A DNA stretch of 64,000 nucleotides from Aquanectria penicillioides (GCA_003415625.1 PYIU01000001.1:4278746-4342745), one strand, 5' to 3'. Counted from the first letter of the stretch, positions 26,401-37,523 are shown. The notes: generated from the letters alone by a model not told the origin. Numbers and translations are program-made.

Positions 26401-28689
26401 GACCTCCCCCTCCTTGCTGATTCCAGCTCAGAGGTACCTGCGTCGCAGCTCGAGGTACCAGGTGCGACAGTATCGGGCTGTTATCTCTAGGTGGTGATGT
26501 TTTGAATGTTTCGACGGGGGACGCCCAGGGTCAAGGGGGAGAGGAAACAGAACTCACTTGCCGCAAATATTCTGGTGTTTAGTCTATCTCTCGGTATTGC
26601 TTCTAATCGCCCGACTCGTTTTAGAAGCGTATTTTTACCTTTATCCCCCGCCTAGTCCATATCGTACATCGGCCAAAAATCCCGTTTCTTGTTGGTATGG
26701 CTTTTGAGACCTGCCGCAACGTGCAGCTGTACAATACAGCAAGTACCTCGAGGTGCAGCTGAAGTATGCGCTCCCCTTGTTGTTGGGCACTCACTCACCT
26801 CAGGTACCCTGGTCACAACTTTTGTCGCTTGATTTTTGAGTCGTCTCTCGTCTCAAGTTCGCCAGCGCAGTCTTCAAATGCGCAAAAATGTAACTCTCCG
26901 TCACGTCCTTCCGGTTGGACACGACCCAGCGAGTGTGACAGTGAGCAGTCGGATGGCAAGAACCGGGTGATCTCCCGTTGGAGGTCACCTCAGTAGCTGA
27001 GCAGAGCTGAACGGAGCTGAGGCGATCAGATGCCACCGGACAAAGGGCGTGACGCCCAATCTAATATTGCGTTGGTCTTTGGTCATTGAGCTCGGAGCAG
27101 CAGGTGGTTATCCGGCTTCAAGCAAATTTATGAATGGACAGTTTGGATCCTGAGGTCAATGAATGCTAGGACATCAGACTATCAATGCTAAGCCCAAGAC
27201 ATACGACTGCCTAGCTGTCACTTCTTAAACGTGAAGCTCTGACATGGGCCAATATTGCTGACGAGGAGGCGCACAGATGGTGGCAATGCGGTTGTTGGTG
27301 TGGGAATATCTGCACATGCCGCATATTGTCCTCAAACACACATGATACACCCAGTTAATCAATTACGGGACATCACAGGGCAGAACCTCTGCGTGGACTG
27401 TAAGCCCACGATTCCACATCGCTGTGTCACAGCCCACCTCTAGTTTCTAGACCTGGGCTAAAGTATTACATTGGCACCTAGGTAGGTGGAATTCAGGCAC
27501 AATTCCATGTTAGGCCGAAGTTTGCCCTAGGTAGGTCCTAGATTGTAGGACTTTTTTTTTTGTGACCTTTGCCATACTTGTCACTCTCCGTGAAACCAGC
27601 GCGCGATATGCACCACTCCCCTACATGAGGTCCACCGTGGTGCTACAATTAATTGGACTCGACGACAAACCTGGATAGTCCTGTCACCGCCTGGATACAA
27701 TTTTAAAAAATATTCTTCGCCGTCGTAATCCACAGTTACCCCCCTCCAAGTCCACATTTTCCATCCATACTGTCCTCTCTCAACGCTCGGCATCCAAAAA
27801 AAAAACTCCACCGCCACAACTCCAGGACTACCTCGTCCACTCGAACAATGCCTGCGTAGACCCATAGGTACTACCGCAACAATAGGAAAGCTCAAGGATG
27901 ACAGGACTCCCTTTGAGAAAGAACCTACGAGGAAGCTTGCTCGCATTCATGTAATAGATTATCCTACTCGTCCCATCGGCGAGTTTCCTGCCAGTAGATG
28001 TCGGATATCCGGTAACTGCGCCACCCGTCTCACGTCCCTTAGGACACAAACAACACCACACTACTACCAACAAAGGACGGGCTGGGTCAGACCGCTCCTC
28101 CGCCGGCCCATAAGACCACCCATCTCCGTCTCTAGCTGACCCTGGTCTCAACTGCGCTGGCGGCCGATGAATAAGAATGACAGAAAGTACCGAAGCGTAT
28201 TACCCACACTGAATGGGTTCGAACCGTCCGGTCTGTTCTCGTGCTACCCTAGACAACAAGACCACTAGACCACTTCTCCATCCCATTTCTATCACCCGCT
28301 TTCTTGGGGGTTTTTTTTTATGAGACAATCCTGCCCTTCCTAGTCCTCAGCCCTATAGCCCATGACCGACGAGCTCGGTGGTCATGCATAAAGCTATGCC
28401 CCGATTGGTTGGACATCGTCACGAATCATCACTCTAGTGGGGTGATGTCAAGACGCCGATTCGCAGTCTGCTCACGATGGTGTGCGCCTCGACTGGAGCC
28501 GCACACAGAACAAGCAACCACATATGCGACCCTGACATGAGTTACAGTGTGTCTGTCGGATATAGAAGATAACCAGAAATCTAGTGCAATTGTATATTTT
28601 TAAAAAGCGATAGACTGATAGTGTACAAATGGTGTTAAGATGGTATACAGTTGTACAATTCGATGGGTCTTGCATCAAAACCCTTCGGC
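26401..28689. other. gene-poor stretch between PKC1 and SHE9
   Basis: No protein gene was recognised in about 2.3 kb. It contains an AGGTACCT palindrome (26432-26439) with further GGTACC/TACCTC motifs up to 26820, repeated TAGGTAGGT motifs near 27480 and 27530, and a tRNA-like element at 28205-28280 that is described separately. Confidence 0.5.
28205..28280 (-). other. tRNA-like element with A and B boxes
   Basis: On the minus strand a perfect A-box match (TGGTCTAGTGG, plus coordinates 28262-28272) is followed, with starts 47 bases apart, by a perfect B-box match (GGTTCGAACCC, 28215-28225). That is the spacing of a tRNA gene. The acceptor arms do not pair (GGAGAAG against CAGTGTG) and the T stem has a mismatch, so a working tRNA is unlikely. 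It could be a tRNA pseudogene, the head of a tRNA-derived SINE, or an extra TFIIIC site. Confidence 0.45.
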
Positions 28690-30126
28690 TCATGTTCTTC
28701 GTACAAAGAGCAGTACGATGCTGCCAGTCAGTGCCGCCCCGGCTAGCGCTCCTTGAAGTACTAGCAAGGAGGCATCTCTCATCCGCAGGTCTATCTGGCG
28801 CTCGCTGTATAAATCCTCTGCTAGAACCTGCCATCTGCTAAGCTCCAATCCTGCCATTTTACGGGCCTCTTGCCATGAGGTAGGCCAACTCAGGGAGGTC
28901 TCAACCACAGGCTCAACGTGTGTTTCTACAACTGGTTCCATAGAGGAAGCTAATGGAGCAGCTTCAGGCTGTGAGCCATCCTTTGTTGCTTGCGCCTGAG
29001 CCTCGTCTACCAGCTGGACAGCTTCAGGCATGGGGTTGATGGCAGCTACCTGGTCCCGCTTCTCAATGGCTAGCTTAACTTCTTCCAGCTGGTTTCGGAC
29101 TTCCTCCAAAATGGTCTTCTCCTCTGCAACAACACCCTTGACCAGTCTTCTTCGCTTCCATGGCTCGGCAACAAACTGTAGGATGATGAACATGACAAAG
29201 TTCATTCCCATCAGGCCCCATGTTCCCCATGTGCTGGCTCTTCGTATTCGATCACTCCAAATTTGCTCCTCATGGTATCGCCTCAAAATTCCTTGGTTGA
29301 GTCGTTGATTCAGACTCTGCTCCTCAGCCTCGGCTTCTGTCAACGTCTCCTGCGAAGCCACAACCTCGCCTTCAAGCACATGATCTGTTCGGTACAACTC
29401 AGTAAATCGCTCCAAGTCAAGAGGTGACCAGCCGTCTTTGCGTGCGAGCAAAGTTGTGACTTCGCGCTGTGTGGCAGCTCTCCTGGAGTTGGATGACTTG
29501 TATGCTTGGCGGGCATTCCGGACCCGCTCATGAGCCTCGGCAAGGGCCGTCTCTAGTTCCGCATTTTGGCGCTTGATCTTTTCGATGCCAGTATAGCCCG
29601 TAATATCATTGAGTGTTTGGGTGGCGTTGAGGGCACGGGTCTGAAGGTTGTCCATTATCTCGCTGAACTTTCGAGTCACCAGTGTACGGCGGCTCTCGGC
29701 CCATGATGGAAGCTCTCGGTAGTGGAACGCGATGTCCTCAACATTGGCAGTTTGCGATTTGACATTGCCCATCTTCGGATAAGTGGGGTTTGTGCTGTCG
29801 GATTTTATTCCATCTGGCTTGACATCTTCAGACTTGGGCGCGTCGGTCCGAAGCTCGTCGATCGGAAATGGCTCGGCTTGAGATTTGAGATCTTTGTCTG
29901 ATGGCGATTTGGAAGATCTATCGGAGTCTCCTGGCGGGATCTGTGTCGAATAAAACTGTCGCCGGATTCCAATGGTCCCTATGCTGCACCGTCCACATAT
30001 CACCGAGCTCTGGGTCGCGGATGACCCTCGAGCCCAGGCCGTCTTGCCCTGCCGCGCAGTCCGGTCAACTCCCAGCTTGGCATGGCCCAAGACCAGCCGA
30101 GCCGCCGGGCGAGCAAACGGCTGCAT
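28690..30126 (-). CDS. SHE9: She9/Mdm33 family mitochondrial inner membrane protein
   Basis: The yeast homolog Mdm33/She9 sits in the mitochondrial inner membrane, shapes inner-membrane structure and is linked to membrane fission. This intronless gene encodes 478 residues. The first 60 residues are rich in Arg, Ala, Ser and Gly, a matrix presequence. A polar linker leads to the family core beginning around ELPSWAESRRTLVTRKFSEIMDNLQ and a long coiled coil (about 145-290) with GYTGIEKIKRQNAELE and LYRTDHVLEGEV. A first membrane segment follows (GLMGMNFVMFIILQFV, about 303-320), then a charged region, and a second membrane segment at the very end (about 456-475). Two membrane spans flanking a coiled-coil architecture match the family. 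It diverges from the HAD phosphatase gene. Confidence 0.92.
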   Translation of the reverse strand: MQPFARPAARLVLGHAKLGVDRTARQGKTAWARGSSATQSSVICGRCSIGTIGIRRQFYSTQIPPGDSDRSSKSPSDKDLKSQAEPFPIDELRTDAPKSEDVKPDGIKSDSTNPTYPKMGNVKSQTANVEDIAFHYRELPSWAESRRTLVTRKFSEIMDNLQTRALNATQTLNDITGYTGIEKIKRQNAELETALAEAHERVRNARQAYKSSNSRRAATQREVTTLLARKDGWSPLDLERFTELYRTDHVLEGEVVASQETLTEAEAEEQSLNQRLNQGILRRYHEEQIWSDRIRRASTWGTWGLMGMNFVMFIILQFVAEPWKRRRLVKGVVAEEKTILEEVRNQLEEVKLAIEKRDQVAAINPMPEAVQLVDEAQAQATKDGSQPEAAPLASSMEPVVETHVEPVVETSLSWPTSWQEARKMAGLELSRWQVLAEDLYSERQIDLRMRDASLLVLQGALAGAALTGSIVLLFVRRT

Positions 30127-31009
30127 TGGCGACAGCGAGTTGCGGGCTCTGCTGTGGTGTTATGCGTCGGGATGGGCGCCGTTGGCCGTTGAGCTCTCAG
30201 GCTTGTCGCGGTTCGTTGATCTTGAGAATGGACGATGTTGGGACGATGGCCCGAGCCCAGGTCCGGCCGTTGTCGGGATCTGTCGCTTTTTCTGCCGCGG
30301 AACTTGGCTACTTTTGGCGAGGGGCTGCGCTGAAGATCCAGTGCGTCACCGCCTTTGGTGTTGGCTACCACGGGAGTTTAGTGAAGATGCTGTTGAAGAG
30401 CACCTTGCAGTGGGCCGGGGGTGTGGAATGGGCGTGCGACTGGCGTGCGGCGGGTGTAAGGACCCAGTTCCACTGGCTCCAAGGCCGCTACAGGGGGTGC
30501 GGCAGTGGACATCAGGCGGGGTGTTGGGGCGCTTGTGGTGGCCGTGTGGAGGGGTTCACTCCACCACCAAAATAACCCGTCCAATCCAAGTTCCCAACTC
30601 GCCACTCCAATGACGACAGGATGGGCACCAGCAAAGGGTCCTAAAGGGAACCAAGCCAAGACCTGAAGGAAAGATTATGCGTTGTTTTTTTGCTAATGCA
30701 ACAATTCCTTTTCAACACCATGGCCTATCAATTAACGTCTCAATGTAATTAGTTGCCGTAGTTTCCTTCGGTGTGTTTGTTTCTGCGCACTCCGGTCGCA
30801 TCTTTATCGCCATTCCAAAATTACCCCTCCCCCACCTTGTTCGTTACCATCCTTTGTCTTTTCCCCTTCAACATTTTCAAACGGTGTTCTCCTCACTTGG
30901 CGCGACCCGAACGGCTTCGCTTGCTCATCCAACGCATAGCAGCAGATTTGTTTCTCGACTATCGAATACCAACATACACGAAGCTGGGATAGCCCCGACA
31001 GCCGCCATC
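30127..31009. other. divergent promoter region between SHE9 and HAD phosphatase genes
   Basis: About 880 bases between two start codons. The frame of the phosphatase stays open upstream to about 30773 but offers no ATG before 31010. Long plus-strand frames at 29901-30613 mostly overlap SHE9 antisense and are not believed. Confidence 0.55.
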
Positions 31010-31892
31010 ATGGGATCCGTACCAGACTACACCGAGACCCCCGCCCTCAAGACCAACCCGAGCTTCATTTTCTTCACTGACTTCGACGGTACCGTCACCA
31101 CCGCCGATTCCAATGATCATATGATCGATAACCTGGGCTTCGGTACCGAACGCCGCCGCGAACTCAACAAGGATGTTCTCTGTGGCCGCATGGGCTTCGG
31201 CGATTCATTCGTTGAGATGCTTGACTCTATCCCGACCCCCTTCAACGAGTGCATTGACATTCTCCGTAAGAACATCAAGCTCGACCCCGGCTTCAAGGAG
31301 TTTTACGACTGGGCCCAAGAGAACAACATCCCCATCGTCATTCTCAGCGGTGGTATGGAGCCTGTGATCCGCGCACTGCTCGATACCCTCCTAGGGCCTG
31401 GCTGGGACATCCAGATTGTGAGCAATAATGTGGCTCCGCGCGAGGGCAAGAGCATCAATGATAAGAATGGCTGGAAGATTGTTTTCCATGATGACAGGTG
31501 AGATTATGACATTTACGGCTGTTGGCTTCAGTGCCAAAGAGTTCCGCTGACCATGACGCAGCATTCACGGCCACGACAAGTCCATTGAGATCCGCAAATA
31601 CTCTTCCCTTCCCAACCGACCCACCATGTTCTACGCCGGCGACGGTGTTTCCGACCTTTCTGCCGCCAAAGAGACTGATCTACTGTTTGCAAAGGCAGAT
31701 AAGGGTAAGTTTATCCCTAGTATCAAGGGGTAATCACAAATTGCTGACATTCCAAAAGACCTCGTCACCTGGTGCGAGAACGAAAAGGTTCCTTTCGTTA
31801 CTTTCCGCGACTGGTCTAGCATTCTCCAAACCTGCAAGGAAATTGCTGCTGGTGAGCTTGATGTCAAGGACGCTGCCCGTGGCCGCGTTTAA
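31010..31892 (+). CDS. HAD-superfamily phosphatase, yeast YNL010W (Pyp1)-like
   Basis: Small cytosolic phosphatase of the phosphoserine phosphatase-like HAD group; the yeast relative is described as a polyol phosphatase. Exons 31010-31497, 31562-31704 and 31759-31892 give 254 residues. Motif I FTDFDGTVT (nucleophile Asp24, acid/base Asp26), motif II VILSGG, and motif IV YAGDGVSDLSAAKETD are all intact, and a lysine in the APREGKSI segment can serve as motif III. Upstream sequence is in frame and weakly presequence-like but lacks an ATG, so the start in context gccatcATGgg is used. The true substrate (sugar-alcohol phosphate, glycerol phosphate or another small phosphate ester) cannot be read from sequence. 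Confidence 0.88.
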
Positions 31893-34525
31893 TTCTGCAT
31901 GACAAACAGTTAATAGAGGATTTGAGCCCTCGAGGACATAGAAGGGAATTCATTTAGGCAACATCTATTCGATAGATAGAAGTATATTGTGTTAATGGGA
32001 AATTGAGAGAATCCCGCCCAAGATTATAGAGTCGCTATAGATTATAGAGAGAAATCTCAATAGATGAAGCAGGCAAGGAAATGATCAACCCTAATGTATG
32101 CATATCTTGTCCTGCTACAAGGTCACTGATACCCTGTCTTTGGATTCTTTTAACCGCCTTTTGCCTCCTTTATAAATAAATATCCATAACTAGTTCAAAA
32201 ATCTCTTGAAACCCCAATACCAATTGCAGTTGTTCATTGCCAAGTTCCGTTGACCTTGGAGCTTCTCTGCCGTTCCCTAGTTGAACTTCTCGAAGCATAT
32301 TCGAGTTGCTCTTTCCCCGTCGAGTTTGTGTGAAGAAAATCGCTATAGTGGTCCCAGTGATGCATAGAGCTCTTGTTCAGATTCAGTCTTCTTTGCCTGA
32401 ATCGCCGTCGGAGGAGCTGTACCTTCCTTTGACAGCTCCAGCCTGGGTTGTTCCCAGAATCTATCCCGGTGCCCCTCAAGGATAGTCGTTTGACTATCAT
32501 CGCATGTCTAGGTACAATACTCCCTGCTTGGGAGCCACAAGTCCCAGGGCCGAAACAGATTTCAATGAGCAAACCAGCAGGCCCAATTCGATCTGTCGAA
32601 AAACTTCCTACCACTTGGGATCCACACATGAACCGATTCCGACTCTAGTCTACATTTCTTGGTTAGATCGGTATCGCCATCAGTGACAGTGCTGCTTGAG
32701 CATTGATCCCATACATGGAAAAAAGTGACACTCTTTTTGTTGGCAATAAAACATTGGCTGCACCCTATTGTCGGTATTATCGTGTCGGAAGCGAAGACTC
32801 AGTTGTTGGTATCGCGTCTATCACTGTATAACACCCCATCTGTTGTCATTTCATTAGACGCGGTCTCTATCTTGCACCTAACCTTACCAGTATCTTCATG
32901 GCACATTCCTATCGCACCTGCCCGAGTTTGGGATTCCTGAGGCAGGTCAAGTTTCTCTTCTACAGCAAGCTGCACCTGCCTCGACTAGGTCACGGTTGGG
33001 GTTCTTGATCCTCTGCCTTCCTTCTGAATGAAGCAATGGGCCTTCCGCCTCTGTCGTTGCTGCGATGACCAGAGCATGCCTCGGTTCTTTTCAAGATGAA
33101 CGATCCAACAGGCACCCAAGTTCATCCCCTTGTCGATTTCAACCTCCGCTTTGGTCTCTCATCCACTGTCCTGGCATCCCATTTTCCTCCATTGAGAATT
33201 CGTTTTTGATCCATTCTGCTGCTTTGATAGTTTCTCATCATGGACGATCAAGAAGAATTCAACTCGTCCGATATTGAAATCGAGCCGGATCTCAAGCCAT
33301 ACCTCAAAAGGGGTTCAGCTTCAATTGAGTCTCAACTCAAGTCAGCAGTCGAGGACAGAAGGACGTCAAAGATTGTTTCGAAGAAGCTAGCATTTACTGA
33401 TGCCTCACTATTATCGCAGAATGACAGAAAGTTTGAGATGGTACTCACTAATTCGGGATCGCTGCTGGACACTTATTTTAATGTCCTCATATCGAAAACT
33501 CCAGGCCTGCAATACCCCAGCAATCCCTTTCAATATGGTGTAATATGCCACAGCATTGCCGTCCTTGTCTGAAGTCTCTCCGCTAATATGCTTCAAGATT
33601 GTCGTGATGAATCTCTCAATCTGTTCGCAAGTAGGAGTGTTGGCTAAGCTGTAACAGGGATGTTAGCAAAATTCCAATTGACAGCTCGAGGGCTAACCTA
33701 CTCCAAACGAAGTGTTTCATGACGAAAGGCGTCAAACCTGTCGGACCACAGGTCATGCACACCTCTTTTTTGTGTTGACGCTCTTCTATTCTAATTCATG
33801 GGCTAACCAAAGTTTGCAATGTAGATTCTGTATTGCAGGATATGCTAAAGTCCGGTCTCCTGTCCAAAAAGCGAACTATTGGCGAGCTATCGTGGATTAC
33901 ATCAGACATTATTCATCAAATGAGGGTAGCAACTCTCTGTGATAGTATTGGCAATGGCGTGGCATCTTGTGACTTGAACATTTATAAGCTCATGCTGCTT
34001 TGCATGTAGTCCTCCCTTGCCGCCAAGATTGGAGATGTTCTAAGTTCACTATTCTATGACGAATCCACTTGTCTTTTGTACAAGACATCAAACTCGTTCC
34101 ATTGACCAAAGATGGGCAAGAGAGGCTTTGGATGATTGTTACTCTGCGGGCATTAAAAGGGTCTAAGTATGATCTACTCCCCTGCTAAGGAACTACACAA
34201 TGAAACAAACTAACAAGCATGCCAACGGGTAGATTCCTGATCCACACTCTATTGAATAAAGACCCTTAGTTTGCATTATTAGTGACCCAATCCAATACAT
34301 ACCTAAGTATTTATCGTCAGACTCAACATCAACCACACGACTCGCAACGGTTACCCACTCTACAGACCTCTCTGCCTGTCCTCACAACAAACATACCCTC
34401 ATTCCTCATCGACGCTCTGCTTGAAACCGCTCGCATCACCAAACCTGCAGATACCGTATCTCCTGCGCCGCCACCTTCGCCAAACAGATAACCTCCGAAA
34501 CCGCCTCCCCTCCAATACACCAAAG
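31893..34525. other. gene-poor stretch before the LC8 pseudogene
   Basis: No recognisable gene in about 2.6 kb apart from one weak candidate at 33240-33572, listed separately. Other open frames (for example 32234-32629 minus, 34282-34491 plus) have no family resemblance. The part just before 34526 is C/A-rich and resembles a leader, consistent with a once functional or copied light-chain gene. Confidence 0.5.
33240..33572 (+). CDS. possible small hypothetical protein
   Basis: I do not recognise this frame. It begins at an ATG in a reasonable context (ctcatcATGga) after a T/C-rich stretch like a leader, and encodes 110 residues. The first 65 look protein-like, with an acidic start (MDDQEEFNSSDIEIEPD) followed by a charged helical region. 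After FEM the composition changes and a weak donor (gtactc) and acceptor (ctccag) might mark an intron, so the real gene may be longer or absent. There is no signal peptide or membrane segment. Confidence 0.25.
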   Translation: MDDQEEFNSSDIEIEPDLKPYLKRGSASIESQLKSAVEDRRTSKIVSKKLAFTDASLLSQNDRKFEMVLTNSGSLLDTYFNVLISKTPGLQYPSNPFQYGVICHSIAVLV

Positions 34526-35121
34526 ATGTCTGATAAGCAAGGCGCCGACCAACTCCCTCAAGAGAACTTCGAAGCTTAGATCAAGTTCGCCGATATAACG
34601 GATGACATGCAGCAAGAGTGCATCGAAGTTGCTCAGGAGGCCATAGCCAAGTTCACTATTGAGAAGCACATTGCGCAGCACATCAAGCGGACAGTCGATG
34701 ATCGAAAGGGCCCTACCTGGCACTCCATCGGCCGAAATTTCGGCAGTTTATGTTACCCACAAGACCAGGCACTTTATCTAGACCAAGCGCTTCATCTACT
34801 TCTATCTCGGCCGTTCGATGAATGAAAGGGCCCTACCAGAGCGATCAAGCCGGATGCAGCAAGTCCGCAGGCAAGCCCACCAACAACAACCCGGATAGGT
34901 TTGCCGGGGAGAGAGAGCCATTAGTCACATTCCGCTATCGAGGCCGTTGCGTCTATCGGTGGCTACCCCTCCATGCCATACCACTGTTTCTCAACCCCAC
35001 GTAATTGCCAATCCGCACTACATTGTTGGCCGAAATTTCGACAACTTTGTTACCCACGAGATCAAGCACTTTATCTACTTCTATCTCGACCATTGCGCAA
35101 CCGTATTGTTCAAGATGCAAT
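34526..35121 (+). pseudogene. broken dynein light chain LC8 (DYNLL/nudG) copy with partial duplication
   Basis: LC8 is a roughly 90-residue hub protein of dynein and other complexes. Unit A (34526-34812) starts MSDKQGADQLPQENFEA, has an in-frame TAG at 34577-34579 where the family reads Gln-Ile-Lys, and continues with DITDDMQQECIEVAQEA, IEKHIAQHIKR and DDRKGPTWH. It then shifts frame in the GRNF segment and shows a small internal duplication. Unit B begins with a second copy of the segment for RKGPT (34819-34839), is interrupted by about 180 unrelated bases, then resumes cleanly at 35022 with [20 protein letters not shown] and runs to the family's last residues, LFKMQ; the normal stop is lost. 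The first 60 codons carry no intron, so a retrocopy is possible. A working LC8 gene presumably exists elsewhere. Confidence 0.85.
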
Positions 35122-35603
35122 GTAAGCTACGGTGGCCAAACCCTGGAAGGAAAACAGGATAGAAATCCAGGTATCCAAGGCTGTTGTGCAATCGTGCATC
35201 ACTCTATGATCGGCATGGCCCCATGTACGAGAGAGCGGTCTGTAGAGCAGAAAGACTATGCAACAACAGAATCTTAACAAGAAGAAGTTGGACAGCTAGG
35301 TAGAGAACGATGGCATAGTCTGTCTGTATTGTAAAACTAAAGCTTGACATTCTAACTGTGAAGAAACTCAAGACTAGTTATAAAGCGGGGGAGCCGATTC
35401 CCTCGCGACACGTGACGTAGGATAGTAGTCCCGTGACTGATTTTTTCCTATCACAGACTGTATAACTATAGCTTGCTAGTGCACTAGATTCACGCCACAA
35501 CGATTTCTCAACCCCACGTCGGACCAAAAAAAATTGCCAATCGCATCTGCTAAGACTGAACGTGGACTTACCGCATCAGAAATCTTTTTTTTTTGTTTTC
35601 AAA
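35122..35603. other. upstream region of the EIF1AD-like gene
   Basis: About 480 bases with no gene recognised. The last part should be the promoter and leader of the gene at 35604. It includes a T-rich stretch next to the start codon and the short duplicated segment at 35495-35549. Confidence 0.5.
35495..35549. repeat. short dispersed duplication shared with the LC8 pseudogene insert
   Basis: The stretch containing tttctcaaccccacgt followed by aattgccaatcgca (35503-35549) recurs at about 34985-35014 inside the insert that interrupts the LC8 pseudogene. There the two parts are joined without the intervening cggaccaaaaaa-like spacer. The flanks also resemble each other (cgccacaacgat against tgccataccactg). 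One copy lies just upstream of the EIF1AD-like gene. Confidence 0.65.
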
Positions 35604-36071
35604 ATGGGTAGGCCTAAGCGCAACGTCCTCGCTGCAGCCGAGGAGGCCATGACACCGCCGGATGTCCTCGAGCTGAACCAAGCCGTCGTTCGTGTCATCA
35701 AGCCTGAGGGCAACAACCTGTTCGCCTGCGAGCTACCGAATACCAAGCCCATTATCCTGGAACTTGCACAGCGATTCCGAAATACCATTTGGATCAAGCG
35801 TGGTGGCTTCGTAGTGGCCGAGCGATACGAAGGTGTCCAGCAAGATTCCAGAGCAGAAGGGGAAATTGTAAACATTGTGCGCGACGAAAAGCTTTGGCGC
35901 AAGCAGCCTTACTGGTAAGACCTTGGTGCGTTGGACAGAGACGTGCGACCGGCTGATGAACCGGAATCCAGGCCCAAAGAGTTCTCCAAGAACGCATTCA
36001 ACCTCAGTGACTCCGAGGACGATTCAAACGTTGGCAAGATGCCTCCTAGCGACTCTGAGGAAGAGGAATAA
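35604..36071 (+). CDS. EIF1AD-like protein, S1/IF1-type OB-fold
   Basis: Small protein with an eIF1A-like RNA-binding OB fold; the family is conserved from fungi to animals and has been linked to nuclear and small ribosomal subunit functions. Exons 35604-35914 and 35972-36071 give 136 residues. The N-terminus MGRPKRNVLAAAEE is typical. The OB fold (about 20-100) shows VVRVIKPEGNNLFACELPN, LAQRFRNTIWIKRGGFVV and GEIVNIVRDEKLWRKQPYW. The second exon adds an acidic tail ending SDSEEEE. Skipping the intron would end the protein at QPYW, but the donor GTAAGA and acceptor CAG restore YWPKEFS in frame. Its stop is only 25 bases from the stop of the opposite-strand ALG3 gene. Confidence 0.9.
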
Positions 36072-36096
36072 ATCTGTGATACAAAAACCCTTCACT

Positions 36097-37523
36097 TCAT
36101 TTTCTTTTGGCCTTAGCATCCTTGCCTCGCCGCTGAGGAACGACCGACTCGTCCGTTCCGATATACACCAAAACCACCGTGATGAGCAGAACGTTGACGA
36201 CCACGGACGAGCTGCTGTCAGTGCTTGGGAAGACATTCCAAGCCCATTCCTGTGCAAACCACAGAGGGAATACAATAAGCGGGCTGCGTGTGGCTCTCCA
36301 CAGGATATACGGCGTTGCCCACGCGAGATATGCGTAAAATTGGTAGTGGAGCGATCGAGCAAACAGAAGGCCGACGATATTGGCAGAAAGCATCGTGGTC
36401 ATGACGTACTGGGGATCAATAGATTGGGAGATGCGCATCTCCTCAGACTGTGCGAAGGGAGACTTGAATTGCATGAATGAGGGGAGCATGGCGAACAACG
36501 ACCTGTTGGCAGGCTGGAGCCACCTAGAGACGATGAAGATGAAGAGAACAGTAGCATGGAAGGCCAAGAGGAGAAGCGAGAAAGATTTGCTGAGGAACAA
36601 CTCCTCTCCCAACATGCGCCAATTGACGGTCCACTCGAACTTGAACTGGCGAGACAGCTCAAAAGCCCGTCCAAGGTAGCCAGAGGGATTATGTGTCAAG
36701 AATGGAATAGCAACAGCGAATTGAACTTGGATCATTAACCAAGCCAAGCGTAGAGCACCGCTGAATCCCCGACCCAGGAAGAGAATGATCCCAACCGCTG
36801 GGAGAACAAGGAGCAGCGACATCTTGATTCCCAGGCCCCACGTATATGCGAAGCTTCCGAAGGTCCAATACCTCCGCTGGAAGAAATATATGGCGAGCCA
36901 GAAGAAGAAAACGGCGAAACAGTCGTTAAAACATCGGAGAACGAAAACGCTGTGGAGTCGCTTCGAGAGAATGAGGAGAGGGAAGATGTAAGGAGGGACC
37001 TGGGGGAAGAACATCGATTAGTACAGCTCCGCTGTCGCTCCAGCGAAACTTACCTTGGCTTTAGAGTAGCAGAGCATGACCAACGCCAGCGTTGCCATGT
37101 AAAGGACAGCAAAGATTTGCTGCGCCAGGAGGATATTCTTGCCCTGGTCTGTAATGTAATACAGACCCGTGTAAGTGTAGAGGTGGGCAGCTGGATAGAC
37201 CAGGGGACCAGTGCCGCCCTCTATCTTGGTGTAGTCTCGTTCGCCAGAAACAAATTGAGAGACTTGCTCCATGTATGCGACCCAATCGATTTCGGTATCT
37301 ATGCGCGTTGAGTGTTAGCCGTCAAGCACCCATCACATGCCAACGAGCTGCATGCGGCCACAGTGGACATACAGGGGATCTTCCATATGATCAGGCCGCA
37401 GAGAACGGCATCCACCAGCCACAAGGCCGGCGGAATAAGTTTGGATAGGGCATGTCGACCATTGGCGACGTCAGTGACGAAGCGGATCGCCTGAGTGTGG
37501 ATCGGCATCGCAGGCTGCGACAT
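36097..37523 (-). CDS. ALG3: Alg3, dolichyl-P-Man:Man5GlcNAc2-PP-dolichol alpha-1,3-mannosyltransferase
   Basis: ER membrane GT58 enzyme that adds the sixth mannose, the first from dolichyl-phosphate mannose on the luminal side, to the N-glycan precursor. Exons are complement(37373-37523), complement(37054-37298) and complement(36097-36999), 432 residues. Many hydrophobic membrane segments are visible. Family motifs: [13 protein letters not shown] near the start (the acidic luminal loop), [64 protein letters not shown] and [17 protein letters not shown]. The C-terminus ends in a basic [11 protein letters not shown] tail, which suits ER retention. Start: the ATG at 37523 opens a short polar tail before the first membrane helix. 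Confidence 0.95.
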
